Below are positions 25,425 to 34,518 of a stretch of DNA of 64,000 nucleotides, piece after piece. Position numbers and translations under genes: made by a program. Positions within the stretch are counted from its first letter, which is position 1. Each line of letters begins with the position of its first letter. The stretch covers positions 124,001-188,000 of the forward strand of contig NZ_FNQZ01000005.1 in assembly GCF_900107545.1 (NCBI RefSeq), given 5' to 3'. This stretch comes from Pseudobutyrivibrio sp. ACV-2. GTDB taxonomy: Bacteria; Bacillota; Clostridia; Lachnospirales; Lachnospiraceae. The notes beneath the pieces were generated by a model. It was given only the letters and a program-made list of their open reading frames with translations, searched no databases and was not told the DNA's origin.

Positions 25425-27635
25425 CTACTTTCTAACCAAATGAATTACATAACTATCATATTCTATCCTAGATGGATTTATAGATATGCCTCCATTTTTA
25501 AGTGCTGCCCCTGAAATCTCACGGCAAGCTACTTCGTCGCCAACATATTCAACAACATAATTACTATTTAAATCAAGTCCTGGTACACGAATATGAGTAG
25601 GCTTTTGATTTGCCTCTACTCCATGATATACTGCGCTAATCAAGGCTTCTGATTTATCCTCTTTTATCATAGCCCAGGCTGTACACTTATCCTCTGGGGT
25701 AGACAGACGATAGTAATCACCCTGTTGAATAATATCATAATATTGATGGAAGAGATTAATGCCTTCTTTTATCTGCTTTTTTTCATCATCGCTTAGCTTG
25801 GTGATGTCCAGTTCATAGCCAAATGTACCAGCCATAGCAACCGTTGTACGAGTCTTGAAAGGTGTATTTCTACCAGTCTGATGATTTGGCGAAGCAGAAA
25901 CATGGGAACCCATAGTGGATATAGGATATCCAAAGGATGAACCATATTGAATAGAAAGTCTATTAATAGCATCCGTATTATCGCTCAGCCAAATTTGTGG
26001 AGTATAATACATCATACCTGCATCGAATCTACCGCCTCCACCACTGCAGCCTTCAAATAGTACATCATCAAATGTGGTTGTCAAAGTTTCTAATACCTTG
26101 TAAAGTCCAAGTATGTATCTGTGTGAAAACTCACCTTGTCTATCTGCATCAAGACTGTTTCCATACTTATCACAAATGCTTCTGTTCATATCCCACTTAA
26201 CATAGCTTATAGGAGCACTTGATAAAATATCACTTAAAGATTTTATGATATAGTCACATACTTCAGGATTAGAATAATCCAAGACCAACTGATTACGTGC
26301 TAAATTTGGATTTCTACCTGGAATTTTTACAGCCCATTCTGGATGCTTTCTATATAAATCACTATCCTCTGATACCATTTCTGGTTCAAACCAGATTCCA
26401 AAATCCATGCCAATAGCATTTATTTTTTCACCCAGTTCCTTTAAGGAGCAACCTAGTTTCTTTTCGTTTGCATACCAATCACCTAAGCCGCTATTATCAT
26501 CATCTCTTTTTCCAAACCAACCATCATCCATAACAAATAGCTCTATACCCATATCATGCGCCTGGCTTGCTATTTCTACTAATTTATCACCTGTAAAATC
26601 AAAGTATGTAGCTTCCCAGTTATTAATAAGTACTGGTCTTCTTTCTTTACTTCTCTTTCCTCTGACAATATTTTTATTAATGACTTTATGATAATTTCTG
26701 CTTAAAGTTCCAAGCCCCTCATTACTATAGCTTAAAAGAACCTGTGGCAATTCAAGTTCATCCCCTGGGGCGAGCTTCCAACAAAAATCATCTGGATGTA
26801 TACCCACTAATATTCTGGTGCTTCCCGTCTGATCCTTTTCTATTTCAGTAATATGTTCTCCACTGTATAGAAATGAAAATCCATAGCATTGTCCCATATT
26901 CTCAGTAGTTTCTTTTTCACATATTACTGTAAATGGATTATAATGGTGGCTGCTTGTGCCTCTTACGCTTCCAATTGATTGAACTCCCTGGTAAATATCG
27001 CCACGAACAATATTTCTTTCCATGGCATGGCGTCCTGTAAATCTAACCCACTGCCAATCACCATATGTAAAATCCAAATTCATTGAAGCAACTTTATCTA
27101 TGGTTAATGCCTTATTTCCAGAATTCTTAAGCTTTACACTTCGTCCTATAATATCTAAATCATTTATGATGCTGTAGATAAGTGTTACTTCAAGATTATT
27201 TACATCATCTGTCATTTCCACACAAAGTGTTTCATAATTTGCGTCATCAGAACTGTCATGAATTGCTGGCAGTCCCTTAATGCTATATAAACCTTGATTT
27301 ATATAATGATTCTTATAATGAAGGCTACATCCTTTACTTCCATCTGTATTCCTTACATGAAGTCCGGTAATTCTATAATCTCCAGTACCAAAACAGCTAT
27401 ATTCCTGTGGCAGATAATCCAAAGAATATGTCCTATCCACTTTTCCTACTTCATATGGATTACCTGAAAATCCACGGTCCAGATAAACTAATTCCTGAGA
27501 CATATCAGTATCCTGTAATTTTCCACCATAATGAGTATGAATTAAATTACCATAATCATCTATCTTCATTTGATAGGTAGAATTTTTTGTCTCGATATTA
27601 ATTAATCTTCTATTTGGATTCCAAACGATAGACAT
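25425..27635 (-). CDS. Alpha-galactosidase, GH36
   Basis: 736 residues, normal length for GH36 tetrameric enzymes that release galactose from raffinose, melibiose and stachyose. Motifs are the NNWEATYFDFTGDKL strand, DDGWFGKRDDD, the nucleophile Asp in YVKWDMNR, CSGGGGRFD and the acid/base Asp in WLSDNTDAINR. There is no signal peptide, so it works in the cytoplasm on imported oligosaccharides. It follows the msm-type transporter directly (its start abuts the MsmG stop). Confidence 0.94.
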   Translation of the reverse strand: MSIVWNPNRRLINIETKNSTYQMKIDDYGNLIHTHYGGKLQDTDMSQELVYLDRGFSGNPYEVGKVDRTYSLDYLPQEYSCFGTGDYRITGLHVRNTDGSKGCSLHYKNHYINQGLYSIKGLPAIHDSSDDANYETLCVEMTDDVNNLEVTLIYSIINDLDIIGRSVKLKNSGNKALTIDKVASMNLDFTYGDWQWVRFTGRHAMERNIVRGDIYQGVQSIGSVRGTSSHHYNPFTVICEKETTENMGQCYGFSFLYSGEHITEIEKDQTGSTRILVGIHPDDFCWKLAPGDELELPQVLLSYSNEGLGTLSRNYHKVINKNIVRGKRSKERRPVLINNWEATYFDFTGDKLVEIASQAHDMGIELFVMDDGWFGKRDDDNSGLGDWYANEKKLGCSLKELGEKINAIGMDFGIWFEPEMVSEDSDLYRKHPEWAVKIPGRNPNLARNQLVLDYSNPEVCDYIIKSLSDILSSAPISYVKWDMNRSICDKYGNSLDADRQGEFSHRYILGLYKVLETLTTTFDDVLFEGCSGGGGRFDAGMMYYTPQIWLSDNTDAINRLSIQYGSSFGYPISTMGSHVSASPNHQTGRNTPFKTRTTVAMAGTFGYELDITKLSDDEKKQIKEGINLFHQYYDIIQQGDYYRLSTPEDKCTAWAMIKEDKSEALISAVYHGVEANQKPTHIRVPGLDLNSNYVVEYVGDEVACREISGAALKNGGISINPSRIEYDSYVIHLVRK

Positions 27636-28465
27636 TACAACTTACCTCCTGATGTAGCAATTCCTTCTACAAACTGTTTTTGGAAAATAATATAAATTAC
27701 AATCATAGGAACAATGGCAAGTACTGCCGCAGCCATCATTGCTGGATAATCACTTCCATATTGTCCCTGCATTTTTGCCAGACCTGCTGAAAGTGTTGTA
27801 GTTTCAGAATTTGTACAAACAATCATAGGCCACATTAAATCCTTAAATGCAAATAATGATGTAAATATTCCAAGAGACACCATAGCAGAACGTGTCAATG
27901 GAAACATAATAAATAAAAATCTTTGCACAACATTAGCCCCATCAATGGCTGCCGCTTCTTCTAACTCTTTTGGCAGGCCCTGGTATGCAGTTTTTAGCAG
28001 ATATGTACCAAAGGCTGTAACAAGTCCCGGAAACACCAAACCTGCAGTTGTGTTCATCCATCCTAACTTAGATACCATGATATATTGAGGAATGATGAAA
28101 ATCTGAGCAGGAATCATCATCTGTATCAAGATCAATGAAAAGAAGAATTTTTCACCTGGGAAATTCAATCTTCCAAAAGCATAGCCTGCCATAGTGGCAG
28201 TAAGGCATGCACAAACAACTCTGAAAAATATCATAAGAATTGTGTTTTTATAAAGTGTTATAAAATTGTAGCTTTTCCATACAGTTGCAAAATTTTCAAA
28301 ATGCCAACCTGAATGTGGCAAAATATAAAATGGAGAAACTGATATTGACTCCTGATTAGTCTTTAATGCTGTAAGTATCATCCATGCGAAAGGAATCAGC
28401 ATTACAAGGGACATAATTATCAAAACCACATATAAAATGATTTTATTTGTTTTACTCGTTTCCAT
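27635..28465 (-). CDS. Sugar ABC transporter permease, MsmG/MalG type
   Basis: 276-residue permease with six hydrophobic helices and the EAA motif ELEEAAAIDGANVVQRFLFIMFP. It shares its last base with the alpha-galactosidase start. With MsmF and MsmE it forms an oligosaccharide importer of the CUT1 family. No ATPase gene is present here; the shared MsmK/MsmX-type ATPase is presumably encoded elsewhere. Confidence 0.88.
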   Translation of the reverse strand: METSKTNKIILYVVLIIMSLVMLIPFAWMILTALKTNQESISVSPFYILPHSGWHFENFATVWKSYNFITLYKNTILMIFFRVVCACLTATMAGYAFGRLNFPGEKFFFSLILIQMMIPAQIFIIPQYIMVSKLGWMNTTAGLVFPGLVTAFGTYLLKTAYQGLPKELEEAAAIDGANVVQRFLFIMFPLTRSAMVSLGIFTSLFAFKDLMWPMIVCTNSETTTLSAGLAKMQGQYGSDYPAMMAAAVLAIVPMIVIYIIFQKQFVEGIATSGGKL

Positions 28466-28476
28466 GCTATTCCTCC

Positions 28477-29382
28477 CTAGTTATAAAATACAAACATCTT
28501 TTCACATTTCTGCAAAATTAAAGTAACAAGCATAATAAATACAACAAGAATCATTACTATTGCTGCTCCATAGCCCTTATTTCCATTAGTAAATGCATAG
28601 GTGTAAAACAAATAAACTATAGACTGTGTTTTATACAGTGCAACATTTGTTTTATCCATTACCATAAACATCAAGTCAAAAATAGTTAAGGCTCCTATTA
28701 TTCTAGTCTGAACAATAAAAAATGTTGTTGGACTTAACAGTGGAATTGTAATATTAAAAAATTGAGTTATTCCACTAGCGCCATCAATCTGAGCAGCTTC
28801 ATAATAGTCCTTTGGAATCTCCTGTAAACCACCTATAAATAGCACCATGTTATATCCAATAATTGACCATACGCCAATAATACCAATAGAAAGCCAAGCG
28901 ATATTTGGATTTGAAATCCATGCTACATTGGTATGTAATGAATTGTTCAATAAACCAAATTGTTGATTATATAGCCACTTCCATACCATTGCTACTGCTG
29001 CTGGAGCGCATACCATTGGCAGGAAAAATATTGTTCTAAATATTGTTTTACATTTAATTTTTTGTTGCATCATAGCTGCCAAAATTAAAGAAATAGCAAT
29101 TCCAAGCGGAACCTCAATTAAAGTGTATTTGATTGTATTCCAAAGTGCTTGCCATGTTTCTGCTGACGCTACCACAGCACGATAGTTTTCAAATCCTACA
29201 AAAATATTTCCTCGTCCAAAATCACCTGTTTTGCAAAAAGACTGATAAACAGTTTGAACTGCTGGATAGAAATTTAAAATTATAAGCCCCAGGATAGTTG
29301 GAAAAATAAACACCAAACCCCAAAACGCTTCCTTTTTCTGACTAATAGACATTTTTGTTTTTTTACATTTTATTTTTTCCAT
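28477..29382 (-). CDS. Sugar ABC transporter permease, MsmF/MalF type
   Basis: 301-residue CUT1 permease with about six membrane helices and the EAA motif DYYEAAQIDGASGITQFFNITIPLL. The N-terminus (ISQKKEAFWGLVFIFPTILGL) is typical. It lies 11 bases before the MsmG-like gene. The product probably imports alpha-galactosides, judged by the GH36 neighbour. Confidence 0.88.
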   Translation of the reverse strand: MEKIKCKKTKMSISQKKEAFWGLVFIFPTILGLIILNFYPAVQTVYQSFCKTGDFGRGNIFVGFENYRAVVASAETWQALWNTIKYTLIEVPLGIAISLILAAMMQQKIKCKTIFRTIFFLPMVCAPAAVAMVWKWLYNQQFGLLNNSLHTNVAWISNPNIAWLSIGIIGVWSIIGYNMVLFIGGLQEIPKDYYEAAQIDGASGITQFFNITIPLLSPTTFFIVQTRIIGALTIFDLMFMVMDKTNVALYKTQSIVYLFYTYAFTNGNKGYGAAIVMILVVFIMLVTLILQKCEKMFVFYN

Positions 29383-29455
29383 GATATACCACTCCTAAAA
29401 AACAAGTCACTGCAACAATACTTTATTGCAGTGACTAATAAAGAATTAGCGATAA

Positions 29456-30769
29456 TTACTCTGCCGCAATTGCATCCTCTATAATCTTCTGTGCATTATC
29501 ACAAGCCTTTGCCATTACTGCTGGATCATCAGGACTCTGCCATGCATCCAAGAAAGCTCCTGCCTGCTGTAGTGCATCCTCCCATACAGTTGTCTTTCTT
29601 GTATATGGGCGGAAATACAAATCACCTTCCTCTTCAGCTCTAACAAAAGCGGAAACATCCATTCCTTCAAATGCATTTGAAAAATCTTCAGATACACCTT
29701 CCATACCGCCCATTGTCACGCCTAACTCTGCCTGAAGTCTCTGACCTTCCTCTGAACAGAAATAAGCTATTAAATCATAGCAAGCCTCTGGATTCTTTAC
29801 ATTAGCATTTGCAGCCCATCCAAGTCCATTGTATGCTGAGTATCTTTCACCCTCGTCACATGTGCCATTATCATTTGTATCTGCGTATGGAAGCATTGCC
29901 CATGCATAATCAGCAGAATTCTCAGCAGTGTAAAATGTATTAATCATCCAAGAACCCTGAGTAATCATTGCAGTCTTTCCTGATAAGAACAATGAATCTG
30001 TACCAGTTTCAGCAACTACTGTCTGAGGTGCTCCAACTGAAAGGAGCTTTCTAACCATCTCCATACCAGCTTTACCCTCATCAGAACCAATTGTTGTACC
30101 CTTATGATCATCTGTAATTACCTGTGCGCCGTAGTCATATACAAGATTGTACCAACCATCCTGATTGTTGGATGTATTCATAGCCATTCCGTACACATCG
30201 CCATTTGATTCCTCTGTGATAGTTTTAGCAGCCTCATACATATCTTCCCATGTCCAGTCATCTGTTGGATATTCAACATTGTACTGATCAAAAATAGCTT
30301 TATTATATAGAAGGGCTATTGTATCGTGGTCTTTTGGAAGTGCATATTGCTTTCCATCACTATTGTAAAGATTCCATACGCCTTCGTAATATTTATCAGC
30401 TGATACGCTATCATCTGATGCAATGTAATCTGTTAAATCTAACAGAATTCCATTTTCCATATACATCTGTGCTGTGTTGGAATGCATCCAGAATACATCT
30501 GGCATTTCTCCACCTGATGCACCTGCTTCAAGCAATGTCCAGTAATTGTCCCAATCTACAACTTCGATAGAAACCTTTACCCCGGATGTCTCTGTCCATT
30601 TGTCGGCTATCTGCTGCAATCCATCCTTCTGATTGTTATCCCAAATGTTAATTTTGATTTCATCCATAGCTGATGAACCACCAGCGTTACCTGACCCAGA
30701 CTCTCCGCATCCTGCCAAGGTAGCTAACATTGCTGTTGCCAAAACTAGAGATACAACTTTCTTCTTCAT
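29456..30769 (-). CDS. Sugar ABC transporter binding lipoprotein, MsmE type
   Basis: 437-residue extracellular binding protein (SBP_bac_1). The signal peptide ends in the lipobox LATLAGC. Typical segments are INIWDNNQKDGLQQIADKW, YALPKDHDTIALLYNK and FLSGKTAMITQGSWMI. First gene of a four-gene unit msmE-msmF-msmG-GH36, divergent from the AraC regulator. Specificity for raffinose-type sugars is inferred from GH36. Confidence 0.9.
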   Translation of the reverse strand: MKKKVVSLVLATAMLATLAGCGESGSGNAGGSSAMDEIKINIWDNNQKDGLQQIADKWTETSGVKVSIEVVDWDNYWTLLEAGASGGEMPDVFWMHSNTAQMYMENGILLDLTDYIASDDSVSADKYYEGVWNLYNSDGKQYALPKDHDTIALLYNKAIFDQYNVEYPTDDWTWEDMYEAAKTITEESNGDVYGMAMNTSNNQDGWYNLVYDYGAQVITDDHKGTTIGSDEGKAGMEMVRKLLSVGAPQTVVAETGTDSLFLSGKTAMITQGSWMINTFYTAENSADYAWAMLPYADTNDNGTCDEGERYSAYNGLGWAANANVKNPEACYDLIAYFCSEEGQRLQAELGVTMGGMEGVSEDFSNAFEGMDVSAFVRAEEEGDLYFRPYTRKTTVWEDALQQAGAFLDAWQSPDDPAVMAKACDNAQKIIEDAIAAE

Positions 30770-30884
30770 AAAAAACCTCCTAACATATTTCTGCTATTTT
30801 TCAGCTGTGTTAAACACAACAACTATAGGCTATATAGTAGTGTTTTAAATGCTGATATTAAATGTTATAATTCGCATATATATT

Positions 30885-30899
30885 TGTCATAATATGACA
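30885..30899. promoter_or_regulatory. 15-bp palindrome between msmE and the AraC gene
   Basis: TGTCATAATATGACA is a perfect palindrome around a central base, 33 bases before the regulator's ATG. A second inverted element, ACTATA-N5-TATAGT flanked by AAACAC/GTGTTT, lies near 30812-30845 and overlaps a minus-strand minus-10-like TATAGT for msmE. Either could bind the AraC regulator; this is inferred. Confidence 0.45.
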
Positions 30900-30931
30900 T
30901 TTCCAAAATATGAATTTTGAGGAGTAAAATT

Positions 30932-31762
30932 ATGATTCCTAAGTTATCCGATTTTGGTTTTGATAGAAGATGGTTCCTAGACCACGATAATTCCAGTGAT
31001 TTCTCCTTATATGAGATTGGTTCATATAAATGTTCACCATGCTATGGTTATGGACCAAGCATTAGAGCAAGAGATATATTTCATTTTGTCATTTCAGGTA
31101 AGGGGAAACTCTATTTAAATGATAATTGCTACGAAATCGGGCCTGGTGAAGGCTTTCTAATTCCTGCAAATGTAAAATCATATTATGAAGCAGATAAAGA
31201 AGATCCTTGGCACTATATGTGGATTCACGTAGGTGGAGCCAAGCTTGCTGAAATGTGGTATTTAGCTGGTATCGGGCCAAATCAACCGGTATTTACACCA
31301 TGTGAATGCCCCGATATACCAGAATCTATATTAAATAGTATGATTAAAATGCGTGATGACGAGCTGTATTGCATTGGAAAAACCTATGAGCTTTTCAGCT
31401 TTATCACTAACAAATCTAAAACTAAAGTATCCAAAAATGTCAGTCCACAATTGGAGTACGTAAAGAAAACCATTAAATATATTCAATTAAAATACTCTGA
31501 CAATCTACGTATAGACGATATATCTAATGCATGCGGGCTAAACAGAAGCTACCTAAGTCGTTTATTCAAAGACGCCACTGGCAGCTCAATACAACAATAC
31601 ATTGTGACCTATCGCATGAAAACCGCTGCAAAACTGATAAAAGAAACAACTCAATCCATACAGGACATTTCTCTTGCCGTGGGTTATAGTGATATATTTA
31701 CTTTCTCAAAAGCATTTAAAAAATATTATAATATATCACCTTCAGATTACAGAAAGCAATAG
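30932..31762 (+). CDS. AraC-family regulator of the alpha-galactoside operon
   Basis: 276 residues. An N-terminal cupin sugar-sensing domain (ARDIFHFVISGKGKLYLND, GPGEGFLIPANVKSYYEAD) is followed by two HTH motifs of the AraC type (IDDISNACGLNRSYLSRLFKDATG and IQDISLAVGYSDIFTFSKAFKKYY). I choose the ATG at 30932, preceded by GAGGAG, over a TTG 15 bases upstream. Divergent from msmE, it is probably the local activator for raffinose-type sugars, like MsmR. Confidence 0.9.
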   Translation: MIPKLSDFGFDRRWFLDHDNSSDFSLYEIGSYKCSPCYGYGPSIRARDIFHFVISGKGKLYLNDNCYEIGPGEGFLIPANVKSYYEADKEDPWHYMWIHVGGAKLAEMWYLAGIGPNQPVFTPCECPDIPESILNSMIKMRDDELYCIGKTYELFSFITNKSKTKVSKNVSPQLEYVKKTIKYIQLKYSDNLRIDDISNACGLNRSYLSRLFKDATGSSIQQYIVTYRMKTAAKLIKETTQSIQDISLAVGYSDIFTFSKAFKKYYNISPSDYRKQ

Positions 31763-31828
31763 GGTCTTGATTGCCGTTTGCACCCTACCTTATTTATGAT
31801 TTCTGACCTGTACTGTTTATAAAGAAAG

Positions 31829-31863
31829 CCCCATAGTCTCTGTAAAAAAGATAAGACTATGGG
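31829..31863 (-). terminator. Hairpin terminator
   Basis: The arms 31829-31839 and 31854-31863 (CCCCATAGTCT/AGACTATGGG) form a 10-bp stem. On the minus strand it is followed by CTTTCTTTAT. It also follows the AraC gene on the plus strand and may stop both directions. Confidence 0.6.
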
Positions 31864-31871
31864 ACTAAATA

Positions 31872-31977
31872 TTAAAACGGTACTGATATAGTCGTCCCCA
31901 CTTCCGGGGCACTGTCCAGCTCAATTTTTGCATCATGTATTTCAACAATATGCTTTACAATAGCATAGTTGGTTTGT
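31872..31977 (-). pseudogene. Last 34 codons of a sensor histidine kinase
   Basis: On the minus strand, in frame to a TAA at 31872-31874, the sequence reads TNYAIVKHIVEIHDAKIELD then SAPEVGTTISVPF. This is the G-box end of a histidine kinase ATPase domain. Everything upstream is missing and is replaced by the acetyltransferase gene. A clear deletion scar. Confidence 0.75.
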
Positions 31978-31987
31978 ATTGAAGGAT

Positions 31988-32506
31988 TTACGCATTTCCT
32001 TTTTTCTCCTCAATCTCGTTTATCCTTGTAAAATACTCCTTATCGTTTTCATGATGAATGTATGCACCATTTTTTATCTGCACGCGAAGGCTTGCTGGAT
32101 TGTCCTTGTTTACAGACATATAGATTTCATGAATGCCCATCTGTCTGGCCTTTGTAATGGTAAGCGCAAGCCCTTTAGTTGCATATCCCTTTCCACGATA
32201 TTTTTTTGAAATGCAATAACCGATATGGCCTGCCCCTTCTCTTAAGAAATCATTCAAGCAATGTCTTAGATTAAAAACTCCGACACAAACACCTTCATCA
32301 ACCAACACATAAGTAGTATCAGGAACAAATCCCTCAGGCAGTTCTTTCCCCAATGACCAATTTCTCTTTTTTTCAATCCACTCCAGAAACTGTTCATAGT
32401 TATATCCATATACATTATTCATATATCCATTTTCATTTTCTGGAAAAGTCATATAAAGCTCATACGTTTTTTTATAATCTGAATCCTGTACTCTTACCAG
32501 TTCCAT
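31988..32506 (-). CDS. GNAT-family N-acetyltransferase
   Basis: 172 residues with the acetyl-CoA loop KKYRGKGYATKGLAL near 100-115 and the preceding strand GHIGYCISK. SVNKDNPASLRVQIKNGA is the usual C-terminal element. This is the RimJ/YkwB-like branch that acetylates small molecules or protein ends; the target cannot be told. The ATG is preceded by GGAGGATTTGTT. It stands alone beside a kinase remnant. Confidence 0.85.
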   Translation of the reverse strand: MELVRVQDSDYKKTYELYMTFPENENGYMNNVYGYNYEQFLEWIEKKRNWSLGKELPEGFVPDTTYVLVDEGVCVGVFNLRHCLNDFLREGAGHIGYCISKKYRGKGYATKGLALTITKARQMGIHEIYMSVNKDNPASLRVQIKNGAYIHHENDKEYFTRINEIEEKKGNA

Positions 32507-32621
32507 AACAAATCCTCCATGTACTTTTTATATAAAGAAAGTCTTTGCAATTCACTGTATACTAATTGGCTAAAAAGTACAATATTAAGATATTTTATCA
32601 AATTCTATACGTTTTCTTAAT

Positions 32622-32639
32622 TGCCTCGAATTCGAGGCA
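32622..32639. terminator. 18-bp perfect palindrome
   Basis: TGCCTCGAATTCGAGGCA, followed on the plus strand by TTTCTATTTTAT. It could be a small terminator, or a recombination or regulatory site beside the serine-recombinase stub. Confidence 0.4.
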
Positions 32640-32690
32640 TTTCTATTTTATAGTTTGGAAAATAAACATACCGTCTCCTGAATCCTCATA

Positions 32691-32828
32691 TTATCCAGCT
32701 ATCTCATATTCATTGTAAGCACAGAAGCCTTTCATTCTTGTCTTCTGCTCATCTAATGAATAGCCATCTATCTGCATTGCTGTTGAGACACGAGTGTAAA
32801 TATATACTTTTGTCTTCTCCTTTGTCAT
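32691..32828 (-). pseudogene. N-terminal stub of a large serine recombinase
   Basis: From the ATG at 32826-32828 (GGAAGGGG upstream) the frame reads 45 residues, including VYIYTRVSTAMQIDGYSLDE and QKTRMKGFCAYNEYEI, and stops. YxRVSTxxQxxGYSLxxQ is the catalytic start of site-specific serine recombinases, with the nucleophile Ser. The remaining 400 or more residues are gone. It begins exactly at the edge of the 89-bp repeat. Scar of a transposon or prophage. Confidence 0.85.
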
Positions 32829-32916
32829 AAATATCCCCTTCCTAAAATAATCCTAGAAACTATTGACACAAACCATTTTCGTCTTTATTATAATAATCAA
32901 GAAATGGGTTTTTTAC
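32828..32916 (+). repeat. 89-bp direct repeat, copy 1, with SigmaA-like promoter
   Basis: Matches 33521-33609 with one difference noticed. On the plus strand it carries TTGACA (32863-32868), a 17-base spacer and TATTAT (32886-32891). A partial inverted repeat AAACCATTT/AAATGGGTTT surrounds the minus-10. Transcription from it would run antisense into the nuclease-like gene at 32932. On the minus strand the repeat supplies the GGAAGGGG ribosome site of the recombinase stub. Confidence 0.7.
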
Positions 32917-32931
32917 CGTACGTGTTAGGAA

Positions 32932-33462
32932 CTAACAGCCAAGCGGGTTGCTCGTTTCTTTTTTTATGTTTATTATGTCGTATAAATACTTCTTGCCATC
33001 TAAATCATGTCTAATTATCAAATTTACATTAAAGATGTTATACCTTTCCACTTTATTATCAACTCCATATACAGGCAGAGCAAAACAAGAATCATAACGA
33101 TACCAACCATTAGCTCCATCAATATTATGTTTTTCCTTTTTATTCTCTGTATGCTTTCCATTTGTTGCTATCTCGATTAATTCTCCTAATCCTTGCGCTG
33201 CGTTAGCTTTTGCCTTAGCAACTGCACCTTTCAAGTTATAGGTATAATCTGAACCAGTATATTCATCAGGTAAATCAGTTCCAATATAAACAACTTCATT
33301 AGAGTCAGCTATAGTGTAATTATTTCCAACAAATCCTTTTAAATAATCCTTTACATCATCCCAATTCATCGATCGCTTTCCCTTAAAAGCAATATCATTA
33401 ATCATTACAATATTATTTCCATCTGCATCTTGAATCACAGACACATTTACATTATTCTTCAA
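32932..33462 (-). CDS. Phage-type BECR nuclease-like protein, paralog 1
   Basis: 176 residues, close paralog of 33606-34217: both share VxxxDxxGNNxVMINDIxFxGKR, EVVYIGTDLPDEYT, KAKANAAQGL and KKYLYDIxNIKKETS. The pattern (YIGxDLPxE, GWYRYxSxFALPV, VERYNxF, RHDxDGKKYLYDI) resembles phage-associated Barnase/EndoU/ColicinE5-RelE-like domains. I am not certain of this, and no nuclease activity is shown. The start is unclear: a TTG at 33460-33462 with a weak AAAGGG. Compared with the paralog it lacks about 25 N-terminal residues, so it may be truncated. Confidence 0.5.
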   Translation of the reverse strand: MKNNVNVSVIQDADGNNIVMINDIAFKGKRSMNWDDVKDYLKGFVGNNYTIADSNEVVYIGTDLPDEYTGSDYTYNLKGAVAKAKANAAQGLGELIEIATNGKHTENKKEKHNIDGANGWYRYDSCFALPVYGVDNKVERYNIFNVNLIIRHDLDGKKYLYDIINIKKETSNPLGC

Positions 33463-33491
33463 TTGCTAAAAATCCCTTTCATATTACTTCT

Positions 33492-33512
33492 TTGAGGTCA
33501 CAAATTGTGACC
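33492..33512. repeat. Perfect 9-bp inverted repeat
   Basis: GAGGTCACA-AAT-TGTGACCTC, between the start of paralog 1 and repeat copy 2. No T-run on the minus strand; plausible operator or hairpin. Confidence 0.45.
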
Positions 33513-33520
33513 TCAAAAAT

Positions 33521-33609
33521 TAAATATCCCCTTCCTAAAATAATCCTAGAAACTATTGACACAAACCATTTTCGTCTTTATTATAAGAATCAAGAAATGG
33601 GTTTTTTAC
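33521..33609 (+). repeat. 89-bp direct repeat, copy 2, with SigmaA-like promoter
   Basis: Copy of 32828-32916. Carries TTGACA (33556-33561), a 17-base spacer and TATTAT (33579-33584) on the plus strand, pointing into the 3' end of the nuclease-like gene at 33606-34217. The two copies flank paralog 1, so repeat plus gene were probably duplicated in tandem. Confidence 0.7.
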
Positions 33610-34217
33610 TGAGTAAGGTCATCGGACTGGAAAAGGTCACTCGTTTCTTTTTTTATGTTCATAATGTCGTATAAATACTTCTTTCCATCTTTATCATGTC
33701 TTAAAATCATTGCCACATGAAAAACATTGTATCTTTCCACTTCACCATTACTTGCAAATACCGGTAAAGCAAATCTGGATTCATATTTATACCAGCCGTA
33801 CTTCGCATCCTTTTTATGCTTAGCCTTCGAATTATCTGTATGCTCCATGTTAGTGGCTGTGATTATAAGCTCAGGCAATCCCTGTGCTGCATTTGCTTTT
33901 GCTTTTTCATTAGTGCCTTTTAGAATATGTGTGTATTCTGAATGTGAATACTCATCGGGCAAATCGGTACCAATATAAACTACCTCATTTGTCTCTGCTA
34001 TTGTGTAGAACTCTCCTATATACTGCTTGAGATACTCTTCAACGTCTATCCATTTTATTCCTCGTTTTCCACGAAAAATAATGTCATTAATCATTACAAC
34101 ATTATTTCCCAGCGCATCCTTGATTACAGATACATTTCTATTTTTTATCAAATTATAACAATATCCTTTCTTAGCATAAGCCAACAGCCTTTTCTTAGAA
34201 TCATCATTAAGTCCCAT
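33606..34217 (-). CDS. Phage-type BECR nuclease-like protein, paralog 2
   Basis: 203 residues. The body (from about 27) matches paralog 1 throughout. The first 20 residues, GLNDDSKKRLLAYAKKG, match the C-terminal tail of the XRE repressor nearby (GLNEDAQKRLLTYAKKL), so a repressor tail has been joined to the nuclease-like domain. Its ATG directly follows, in frame, the TAG of the KilA-N stub (TAGATG), without a ribosome site of its own. It is either translationally coupled or the second half of a fused gene broken by an amber codon. Function unproven. Confidence 0.5.
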   Translation of the reverse strand: MGLNDDSKKRLLAYAKKGYCYNLIKNRNVSVIKDALGNNVVMINDIIFRGKRGIKWIDVEEYLKQYIGEFYTIAETNEVVYIGTDLPDEYSHSEYTHILKGTNEKAKANAAQGLPELIITATNMEHTDNSKAKHKKDAKYGWYKYESRFALPVFASNGEVERYNVFHVAMILRHDKDGKKYLYDIMNIKKETSDLFQSDDLTQ

Positions 34218-34430
34218 CTATTTATCTTCATTATGAAGACGTTCCCATAGCCCAATAAATGAAATAGTACTTTTTGCTCTCATCCAATTTTGAATTACAT
34301 ATCCTGGATACTCGCCTTCTCGCTTTTTAGCTATATCTGTAAGGGATATAAAATCATTCTTATAGTCCTCTGAATACACCTGAATACTTATACCATCTGC
34401 TTCAATTGTCTCTTTTATTACCTTACTCAT
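34218..34430 (-). CDS. KilA-N N-terminal domain stub
   Basis: 70 residues from the ATG at 34428-34430, preceded by GGTGG. KETIEADGISIQVYSEDYKN then FISLTDIAKKREGEYPGYVI and NWMRAKSTISFIGLWERLHN are the opening strands and helix of KilA-N domain proteins from phages and mobile elements, which bind DNA. Complete members continue for 150 residues or more, so this is truncated. It ends with TAG immediately before the ATG of the nuclease-like gene. Confidence 0.7.
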   Translation of the reverse strand: MSKVIKETIEADGISIQVYSEDYKNDFISLTDIAKKREGEYPGYVIQNWMRAKSTISFIGLWERLHNEDK

Positions 34431-34518
34431 TTTCAATCCACCATAATATAAACTTATCGAATTAGGTAAGTTTTAGATTTGCAATAGCTTAACCGACTGC
34501 AAATACATACGGTTAAAT

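Noticed and set aside
32828-33609. CRISPR array
   Set aside because: Only two copies of an 89-bp repeat separated by a gene; no short regularly spaced repeats were seen anywhere in the window.
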